Positions 1 to 4,029 of a stretch of 5,325 nucleotides of DNA are shown here, piece after piece. The notes below the pieces were generated by a model that was not told where the DNA came from, did not search any database, and worked only from the letters and a program-made list of their open reading frames with translations. The stretch is from JBOHUX01 sp050734915 (lineage in GTDB: Bacteria; Chloroflexota; Dormibacteria; Dormibacterales; Dormibacteraceae), in assembly GCA_050734915.1 (NCBI GenBank), contig JBOHUX010000160.1, positions 1-5,325 of the forward strand, read 5' to 3'. Position 1 is the first letter of the stretch, and the number at the start of each line of letters is the position of its first letter. Made by a program: the position numbers and the translations under genes.

Positions 1-616
1 GAACAGGAGCCACGCGACCCTGTGCTCGAGCGCCAGGTGGGCCGCGCACATCAAGGAGCGGTTCATCACCCCGCTCAGCGCCCGTGCCAACCTCGGCGAC
101 ACCATGCTCGAGATCGGCCCCGGGCCGGGCGCCGCGACCGAGCAGCTCCGCCAGTTGGTTGACCACCTGACCGTGCTCGAGGTCAACAAAGCCGCCGCCG
201 CCCGGTTGGCGCGCCGCTACCGGGAGGGCAACGTCGAGGTGGTGGTCGGCAGCGCCAGCACCATACCTTTTCAGGACGAGTCCTTCAGCTCCGTGGCCAG
301 CTTCACCATGCTCCACCACGTGCCCACTGTGGCCCAGCAGGATCGCATCCTGCTGGAGACGTTCCGGGTGCTCCGGCCTGGGGGGGTGCTGCTCGGGTCC
401 GACAGTCTGGCGAGCGCCGGGTTGCACGCCTTCCATCAGGGCGACACCTACAACCCGGTGGAACCGGCGACCTTCTTCACCCGGCTCCGCATGGCGGGCT
501 TCGCCAGGATCGTGATCGAGGTCGGCGATGACTTGGTCTTCCTCGCCGTCAAGGGGGGCCGGGGCCGGCGAGTGGCGGCAGCCCGCGCTGCCACCAAGAG
601 CCGAGCAGCGCGATGA
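1..616 (+). CDS. Class I SAM-dependent methyltransferase (5' start codon cut by window edge)
   Basis: Probable small-molecule or lipid methyltransferase with a Rossmann fold; the substrate is unknown. The reading frame is open from base 2, where it reads NRSHATLCSS, a typical beginning for this family directly after Met. Base 1 is g, so the start codon is almost certainly an ATG or GTG with two bases outside the window, giving about 205 residues. Counting that Met as 1, motif I LEIGPGPG lies at 37-44, the acidic ribose-binding residue E61 is in VLEVN, the FTMLHHV motif is near 102-108 and LRPGG is at 125-129. The usual acidic residue in the GDA..LPF motif is Ser here (GSASTIPF, near 84-91). 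The first internal ATG (104) would delete the N-terminal helix and start inside motif I, so it is not the start. The C-terminus is a basic Arg/Ala tail. The stop overlaps the next gene as ATGA, suggesting translational coupling. Family assignment is strong; the reaction is not known. Confidence 0.88.
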   Translation, partial: NRSHATLCSSARWAAHIKERFITPLSARANLGDTMLEIGPGPGAATEQLRQLVDHLTVLEVNKAAAARLARRYREGNVEVVVGSASTIPFQDESFSSVASFTMLHHVPTVAQQDRILLETFRVLRPGGVLLGSDSLASAGLHAFHQGDTYNPVEPATFFTRLRMAGFARIVIEVGDDLVFLAVKGGRGRRVAAARAATKSRAAR

Positions 617-1338
617 CCTACGTCGTCGCGGTGCTGGCGAGCGTCGTGGGTTTGTTGCGCCTGGCGGCGCTGGTGGAGGAGCAGCTCCTGCTCCTCCACG
701 CCGATGGGGAGGGATCGGCGACCTGCTGGGCGGCACCTCCCACCATCGAGCACAACTCCCGATTCAAGCTGGAACAGGTGGCCCGCCTGCGTGCCATCAA
801 TGAGGGGCGCGAGGCGCCCGCGACGGTCGAGGTGGACCATCGCTCGCCCGAGACCTACCGGGAACTGGCCTCGATGCCCCCCGGCGACGTGGACGTGGAG
901 CAGCGGGGGGCCACCGATGAGCTGGTCGACAGCCTTGCCGGTGTCGCCGATGCAGACCTGCTCGACCCGTCCCGACACCCCTGGCTACGAGGGCGTCACC
1001 TGTGGCTCCAGGTGGTGGTCCGGGGTTTCTGGCACCCCCTCGGGCACGTCGGCGGCTTCTTTGTGGAGCACGGCCGGCCCGACCAAGCCGTTGCCCTGCA
1101 CACCCAGGTGGTTGCGGCGGCCGAGTACCTCGACGCGCCGACTCCGGCGCTGGGGATGGCGCGCTACAGCCTGGCCTGCGCCCAGGCGCAGGCCAGGCTC
1201 AACTCGGCAGCGCTCGAGTCGCTTCGCCGTGCGGTGACCGAGAACGCCGATCTCATGTCCAACGCCGGGCGAGATCCGGACCTGGCTCCGCTGAGCCAGG
1301 ACCCAGGCTTCCGCGAACTGTTGTCAGCGCCCGCGTAG
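613..1338 (+). CDS. DinB/ClbS-like four-helix-bundle protein with C-terminal TPR tail
   Basis: A 241-residue cytosolic protein. The N-terminal part (about 5-150) resembles the DinB/DfsB/ClbS fold: His47 in PTIEHN and the pair His141/His145 in WHPLGH are placed like the metal-binding His triad of that family, and the segment DELVDSLAGVADADL...PWLRG fits its third helix region. Residues about 154-239 look like a TPR 'end-of-group' tail: GRPDQAVALHTQ, then ARYSLACAQAQA and ALESLRRAV, ending DPDLAPLSQDPGFRELL. Members of this fold include thiol-dependent S-transferases and self-protection hydrolases, but no activity can be assigned here. ATG 613 overlaps the methyltransferase stop by 4 nt and lacks a strong Shine-Dalgarno sequence, so reinitiation after the upstream gene is likely. 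The hydrophobic stretch 4-28 is read as helix 1 rather than a signal peptide. A very stable hairpin lies in its codons 21-29. Fold confidence is moderate, and the N-terminal boundary is less sure. Confidence 0.75.
   Translation: MTYVVAVLASVVGLLRLAALVEEQLLLLHADGEGSATCWAAPPTIEHNSRFKLEQVARLRAINEGREAPATVEVDHRSPETYRELASMPPGDVDVEQRGATDELVDSLAGVADADLLDPSRHPWLRGRHLWLQVVVRGFWHPLGHVGGFFVEHGRPDQAVALHTQVVAAAEYLDAPTPALGMARYSLACAQAQARLNSAALESLRRAVTENADLMSNAGRDPDLAPLSQDPGFRELLSAPA
673..699. repeat. Perfect 12-bp inverted repeat with 3-nt loop inside a CDS
   Basis: GTGGAGGAGCAG (673-684), loop CTC, then CTGCTCCTCCAC (688-699): a perfect 12-bp stem. It lies 60 nt into the DinB-like gene and encodes VEEQLLLLH. 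No T tract follows, so it is not a canonical intrinsic terminator. It could slow translation or attenuate transcription of the second gene, or simply be a by-product of Glu/Leu codon choice. Confidence 0.6.
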
Positions 1339-1449
1339 CAGCCGGCCGAGGCGAGCCGACCCGACCCGCGCCGGCAGATCCTTAGAGGGCCCTTCAAAAG
1401 GGACGCACTCGGGGGATTCGCCGCGTTGGTGGGGGTGATGTCGGCGGAT

Positions 1450-1498
1450 ACGAACCAGCGCCAGGGGCGTGGCAGGCAGCATGATCCCGCTGGTTCGT
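1450..1498. repeat. 11-bp perfect inverted repeat, 27-nt spacer, in the intergenic gap
   Basis: ACGAACCAGCG (1450-1460) and CGCTGGTTCGT (1488-1498) are exact reverse complements. Further out the flanks remain partly complementary (GTCGGCG at 1440-1446 against the complement GTCGCCG), so an older, longer repeat is possible. It lies in the gap of about 250 bp between the DinB-like gene and vapB. It could act as a U-less transcription terminator, a protein binding site or the remnant of a small mobile repeat. The rest of the gap shows only a short CCCTT-CAA-AAGGG hairpin (1390-1402) and no convincing ORF. Confidence 0.55.
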
Positions 1499-1574
1499 CG
1501 TCGGCGACGGCCCGCTCCTGCCGTGCCTCCGGCAGATGGGTGGAAAGTCGACGGGTAGAAACCGTCATTGGCAG

Positions 1575-1583
1575 TGGTAGACT
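1575..1583 (+). promoter_or_regulatory. Extended -10 promoter of the vapBC operon (leaderless)
   Basis: TGG followed by TAGACT (1578-1583) fits an extended -10 element (TGnTAnnnT). With normal spacing the transcript would start at A1590, the first base of the vapB ATG. No Shine-Dalgarno sequence precedes that ATG, which agrees with leaderless translation, common in actinobacteria. The -35 position (about 1555-1560, GTAGAA) matches consensus poorly, so the extended -10 would have to carry recognition. Confidence 0.5.
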
Positions 1584-1590
1584 TCTACCA
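1575..1590. promoter_or_regulatory. Probable VapB(C) operator palindrome overlapping -10 and start codon
   Basis: TGGTAGACTTCTACCA is a perfect palindrome with 7-bp arms (TGGTAGA/TCTACCA) around a central CT, and its last base is the A of the vapB ATG. The half-site GGTAGA recurs at 1554-1559, exactly 22 bp (two helical turns) upstream, over the -35 position. This layout suits cooperative binding by a ribbon-helix-helix antitoxin-toxin complex that blocks RNA polymerase. Autorepression is established for VapBC systems; this particular site is inferred. Confidence 0.65.
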
Positions 1591-1853
1591 TGAGTCTCAA
1601 CATCAAGAACCAGGAGGCAGAGCGTCTGGCGCGGGCACTCGCCGGCGCGACGGGTGAGACCATGACCCGCGCTGTGACGATCGCGCTGCGTGAGCGTCTC
1701 GACCGATTGCACGACCAGCGCGGCACCGACGTTGCCGAGCGCTCCGCCCGCCTCCGCAAGATCGGACAGGACGCGGCCAAGAGGTGGGTCAAGCCATACC
1801 GGAGCGCCGAGCATGGCGCCCTCCTCTTCGACGAGCTAGGGTTGCCGCGTTGA
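1590..1853 (+). CDS. vapB: VapB-family antitoxin (Rv0623-like transcription factor)
   Basis: An 87-residue antitoxin. The N-terminal half (MSLNIKNQEAERLARALAGA, then TGETMTRAVTIALRERLDRL) is the conserved DNA-binding part of the Rv0623/VapB30-type family: a short beta strand followed by two helices in a ribbon-helix-helix arrangement. The C-terminal end LLFDELGLPR matches the family's conserved tail, which wraps the toxin's active site. It should form a complex with VapC in the cytoplasm, inhibit it and repress the operon through the palindrome ending at the start codon. ATG 1590 is chosen because family members begin at MxLxIK and the promoter predicts a transcript starting there. The stop TGA (1851-1853) overlaps the TTG start of vapC. 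Length matches the roughly 84-residue family norm. Confidence 0.9.
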   Translation: MSLNIKNQEAERLARALAGATGETMTRAVTIALRERLDRLHDQRGTDVAERSARLRKIGQDAAKRWVKPYRSAEHGALLFDELGLPR

Positions 1854-2245
1854 TCGTCGACACCTCCGCGGTCGTAGCCATTCTGCGAAACGAGCCGGAC
1901 GCGGACCGCTACGCAGATGCGCTTGCGGCGGCGTCGGAACCGAGGATCTCGGCCGGGAACTACATCGAGGTCGGCCTCGTCATCGATCTGAACCGTGATC
2001 CCGTGCTCAGCCGCCGCCTCGATGACTTGCTTTCCACAGCCAGCGTCGAGGTTGAGCCGGTGACGCAGCAGCAAGCCGAGATTGCACGTCGCGCCTACCG
2101 CGACTTCGGGAAGGGCAGCGGGCATCCCGCCGGGCTTAACTTCGGCGACTGCTTCGCCTACGCACTGGCGCGGGCCACCGGAGAGCCGTTGTTGTTCAAG
2201 GGAGACGACTTCGGCCACACCGACGTGCAACCCGTCCTCACATGA
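1850..2245 (+). CDS. vapC: VapC-type PIN-domain ribonuclease toxin
   Basis: A 131-residue single PIN domain, the same length class as Rv0624 (VapC30). The acidic catalytic set is complete: Asp4 in MIVDTSAVVAIL, Glu40 in GNYIEVGLV, Asp100 in NFGDCFAYALA, and Asp119/Asp120 in LLFKGDDFGHTD. Such residues bind Mg2+/Mn2+ to cleave RNA (often tRNA or rRNA) and stop translation; the target here is unknown. The TTG at 1850 is chosen because MIVDTSA is the invariant PIN start and it overlaps the vapB stop as TTGA. Extending to GTG 1784 only adds a frame-shifted reading of vapB. Codons such as gta, att and cga are more frequent than in the two-component genes, hinting at acquisition by transfer. It appears intact and functional. 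Confidence 0.93.
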   Translation: MIVDTSAVVAILRNEPDADRYADALAAASEPRISAGNYIEVGLVIDLNRDPVLSRRLDDLLSTASVEVEPVTQQQAEIARRAYRDFGKGSGHPAGLNFGDCFAYALARATGEPLLFKGDDFGHTDVQPVLT

Positions 2246-2631
2246 GCGCGTTCCATGATGGCCCCGAAGAGATCCTGGACGCGCTCCTCGCAGCGATAGC
2301 AGCACGTGACCTCGGCGGGACCGTGGCGTGCTTCTCCGCGGATGGGGAGGTGTCCGTGCTGGGCTCGGAGAGCGGAGAGGCCGCCGTCGGGATCCAGGAC
2401 GTGACCGCATTCGTCGGCAGGCTGTACTCGAAACCCGAGGGGTATCGGTTCGACTTCCCCCACCGGAGGCTGCGTCTCTACGAAGACGTCGCCTGGCTTG
2501 CGGCCGAAGGAGAGGTCACCGAACCGGGGGAAGCGAGGCCAACGCCCTATCGCTTGATCACTGTCTTCCTGCGGTTGGACTCGGGCTGGCGGGTCGTCCT
2601 CTGGAGCGGAAGCGAACCCCGGGCAAGCTGA
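2242..2631 (+). CDS. SnoaL/NTF2-like protein, third gene of the vapBC operon
   Basis: A 129-residue single-domain protein of the nuclear transport factor 2/SnoaL_3-like superfamily (cone-shaped alpha+beta barrel with a ligand pocket). The pattern is typical: a helix with LLAAIAARDLGGTVACFSADGEVSVLGSESGE, then VGIQDVTAFVGRLY, strands YRFDFPHRRLRLYEDVAWLAAEGEVT and YRLITVFLRLDSGWRVVLWSGSEP. These proteins bind or isomerise small ligands or act as accessory dimers; no catalytic signature is clear here. ATG 2242 overlaps the vapC stop (ATGA) and has no Shine-Dalgarno sequence, so its translation probably depends on vapC. It is not a usual member of VapBC operons. Family assignment is good; function is unknown. 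Confidence 0.82.
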   Translation: MSAFHDGPEEILDALLAAIAARDLGGTVACFSADGEVSVLGSESGEAAVGIQDVTAFVGRLYSKPEGYRFDFPHRRLRLYEDVAWLAAEGEVTEPGEARPTPYRLITVFLRLDSGWRVVLWSGSEPRAS

Positions 2632-2691
2632 GCAGCACCAACCCCGAGCTGCTTACGCGGGACCCGGGCCTCGTATGGGCTTACTCGGATG

Positions 2692-2794
2692 GGACCACGT
2701 CAAGTGGAGCCGGCGGGAATCGAACCCGCGACCTCTTCCATGCCAAGGAAGCGCGCTCCCGCTGCGCCACGGCCCCAGGTCGAAGACGTGGTCC
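2692..2794. repeat. Perfect 10-bp inverted repeat bracketing the tRNA gene
   Basis: GGACCACGTC (2692-2701) and GACGTGGTCC (2785-2794) are exact reverse complements. They lie 3 nt beyond the mature tRNA 3' end and 8 nt before its 5' end. In the minus-strand precursor, leader and trailer could pair into an extra 10-bp stem stacked near the acceptor stem. Confidence 0.6.
2705..2776 (-). tRNA. tRNA-Ala (anticodon GGC)
   Basis: A complete 72-nt cloverleaf reads on the minus strand. The acceptor arms GGGGCCG/CGGCTCC pair fully, including the G3-U70 wobble that identifies alanine tRNAs, with discriminator A. The D arm is GCGC-AGCGGGA-GCGC, the anticodon arm CTTCC-TTGGCAT-GGAAG with GGC at 34-36, the variable loop AGGTC, and the T arm GCGGG-TTCGATT-CCCGC. 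The 3' CCA is not encoded (CTT follows), so it must be added by nucleotidyltransferase. It reads GCC and, by wobble, GCU codons. The gene is convergent with the vapBC cassette, 73 bp away. Plus-strand ORFs across it (containing ESNPRP) are artefacts of the conserved tRNA sequence. Confidence 0.97.
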
Positions 2795-2815
2795 ACGCCC
2801 TCAGAGGTGCCCACC

Positions 2816-2844
2816 ACTTTAGCGCGGGTGGGCCGCGCTGGCAG
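2816..2844 (-). promoter_or_regulatory. Candidate promoter of tRNA-Ala
   Basis: On the minus strand, CTGCCA (2844-2839) matches four of six bases of the -35 consensus and is followed after 17 bp by TAAAGT (2821-2816), which fits TAnnnT. The predicted start would be about 34 nt before the mature tRNA 5' end, leaving a leader that contains one arm of the flanking inverted repeat. Confidence 0.45.
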
Positions 2845-3093
2845 GTGGCACGCTCCTGGCCGCGGCTATGAGGTGCGCGGTCCTCTGGCCTATGCCCTGG
2901 TTGGGTTACGAGCACGATGCTCTAGCCCCTGGCAGCCGCGTTGGTCGATCTCGAGCTTGGACCCCGACTGGGTGCTGGTTCCGGCGGAGCAACTGTGTCT
3001 GGCGCTGCGCCGCCTGGGCCACCGCGGCTTCGTGATCGCGGCGACGCAGCCGGCCGGTGCGGGGCAGACTCGAAGCCCGGCGCGGAGAAGGGC

Positions 3094-3127
3094 AAAAAAC
3101 AGCGGCCCGGGCTCGCCCGGGCCGCTG
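3094..3127 (-). terminator. Strong intrinsic terminator, minus strand
   Basis: On the minus strand CAGCGGCCCGGGC and GCCCGGGCCGCTG form a perfect 13-bp GC-rich stem (3127-3100; in practice 12 bp closed by a tetraloop) followed at once by TTTTTT (3099-3094). This is a textbook Rho-independent terminator in the minus direction only; in the plus direction the stem is followed by CGGGG. No minus-strand gene is visible between it and the plus-strand regulator gene about 200 bp away. Confidence 0.85.
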
Positions 3128-3257
3128 CGGGGAGGGCGGAGGGGTGGCGGTCGCTCGCGGCACCGGGGGGTGATGCGCTCCTGACCGCCGTCACTAGCCT
3201 GACAGCCGCGGCTGGGAGCGGGCTGAGACCGCCCTGAGAAGTTCCCCAGACCTTGGG

Positions 3258-3305
3258 CCGGACCGGGTCCGGTCCCAGCTAGGACACAGGGACTTCCCAG
3301 CTTGG
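3258..3305 (+). promoter_or_regulatory. Repeated boxes and palindrome ahead of the two-component operon
   Basis: TCCCAGCTAGG (3273-3283) and TCCCAGCTTGG (3295-3305) are the same 11-mer with one difference, spaced 22 bp apart, two helical turns. They are preceded by the perfect palindrome CCGGACC-G-GGTCCGG (3258-3272), and a looser CCCAG...TTGGG element occurs at 3245-3257. OmpR-type regulators bind tandem direct repeats on one DNA face, so autoregulation is plausible. A weak -10 candidate TAGGAC (3280-3285) lies between the boxes; no good -35 element is seen. Confidence 0.45.
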
Positions 3306-3324
3306 GGCCTCAGACTTGGCGCCG

Positions 3325-4026
3325 ATGGTGACCGAATCGGCCGGGACCCGGGTCCTGGTGGTGGACGATGAGAGCAACCTGGCCGACCTGGTGGCCACCG
3401 CTCTGCGCTATGCCGGCTTCGTCACCGCCACCGCCGCCAGCGGCAAGGGGGCGCTCGAGAGCGTGGCCAGCTTCTCCCCCCACCTGATGATCCTCGACGT
3501 GATGCTCCCCGACTTTGACGGCTTCGAGGTCGCCCGCCGTCTCTCCGAGCAAAGCTCGCAGCTGCCCATCCTCTTCCTCACCGCCCGGGACGCTACCGAG
3601 GACAAGGTCCGGGGTCTGACCGTGGGCGGGGACGACTACGTCACCAAGCCCTTCAGCCTCGACGAGCTGATCGCCCGAGTTCGGGTGATCCTGCGGCGGA
3701 CGGGACATCCCGGGGAGAGCCACAACGTCCTTGGCTTCGCCGACCTGGAGATGGATGAGGACCTGCGCGAGGTGCGCCGGGGTGGGGAGCTGATCGAACT
3801 CACCGCCACCGAGTATCGCCTGCTGCGCTACCTGCTGATCAACGCTCGCCGGGTGCTGAGCCGGGCCCAGATCCTGGACCATGTCTGGAAGTACGACTTT
3901 GGGGGCGACGCCGGGATCCTGGAGACGTATGTCAGCTACCTGCGTAAGAAGGTGGACCGCCGCGATCCCCCGCTGATCCATACGGTGCGGGGCATGGGCT
4001 ACGTGCTGCGGCTGCCTCGGAACTGA
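3325..4026 (+). CDS. OmpR/PhoB-family response regulator
   Basis: A cytoplasmic transcription factor of 233 residues. The receiver domain (about 8-122) has the acidic pair Asp14/Asp15, phosphoacceptor Asp58 in MILDVMLPD, Thr86 and Lys108 in TKPF, so phosphorylation chemistry is complete. The C-terminal winged helix (about 135-230) carries the recognition region LSRAQILDHVW, AGILETYVSYLRKKVD and the closing hairpin IHTVRGMGYVLR. ATG 3325 gives a short N-terminus before the first strand (TRVLVVDDE); TTG 3316 and GTG 3328 are in frame and possible, and no start has a clear Shine-Dalgarno sequence. The kinase gene begins 3 nt after its stop, so it is the cognate partner. It resembles actinobacterial TrcR/TcrX/MprA-type regulators, but orthology cannot be settled from sequence alone. 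Its target genes are unknown. Confidence 0.95.
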   Translation: MVTESAGTRVLVVDDESNLADLVATALRYAGFVTATAASGKGALESVASFSPHLMILDVMLPDFDGFEVARRLSEQSSQLPILFLTARDATEDKVRGLTVGGDDYVTKPFSLDELIARVRVILRRTGHPGESHNVLGFADLEMDEDLREVRRGGELIELTATEYRLLRYLLINARRVLSRAQILDHVWKYDFGGDAGILETYVSYLRKKVDRRDPPLIHTVRGMGYVLRLPRN

Positions 4027-4029
4027 GCC

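Larger units (their letters stand above)
2777..3324. other. 548-bp gap without a convincing gene
   Basis: The frames open here on both strands cross either the tRNA or the terminator hairpin and have low-complexity Arg/Pro/Ala/Gly translations, so none is called. The gap holds the tRNA promoter (2816-2844), a short hairpin GAGCA-CGA-TGCTC (2910-2922), a short plus-strand stretch that looks coding (about 2957-3070), a minus-strand intrinsic terminator (3094-3127) and the repeats ahead of the two-component operon (3258-3305). Positions 3128-3257 show nothing definite. Confidence 0.6.

Noticed and set aside
448..978. Minus-strand open frame across the methyltransferase/DinB junction
   Set aside because: It is antisense to two better supported overlapping genes and its translation lacks any recognisable motif.
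1390..1402. CCCTT-CAA-AAGGG hairpin as a terminator after the DinB-like gene
   Set aside because: The stem is only 5 bp and no T tract follows, so it is too weak to call.
1784..1849. N-terminal extension of vapC from GTG 1784
   Set aside because: The extra 22 residues are a frame-shifted reading of the vapB C-terminus, and PIN toxins begin at MIVDTS. TTG 1850 is preferred.
2705..2776. tRNA-Ala as an attachment site for an island carrying vapBC
   Set aside because: The 3' end does face the vapBC cassette, but no duplicate of the tRNA 3' end and no integrase gene could be found in the window.
2675..3184. Plus-strand open frame containing RRESNPRPLPCQ, and related short frames on both strands at 2689-2915
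   Set aside because: This peptide is the well-known false translation of the complement of a tRNA T arm and anticodon arm; tRNA-Ala occupies 2705-2776.
2922..3194. Minus-strand open frame of 90 codons
   Set aside because: It runs through the intrinsic terminator hairpin, is rich in Ala, Pro, Ser and Arg, and shows no domain.
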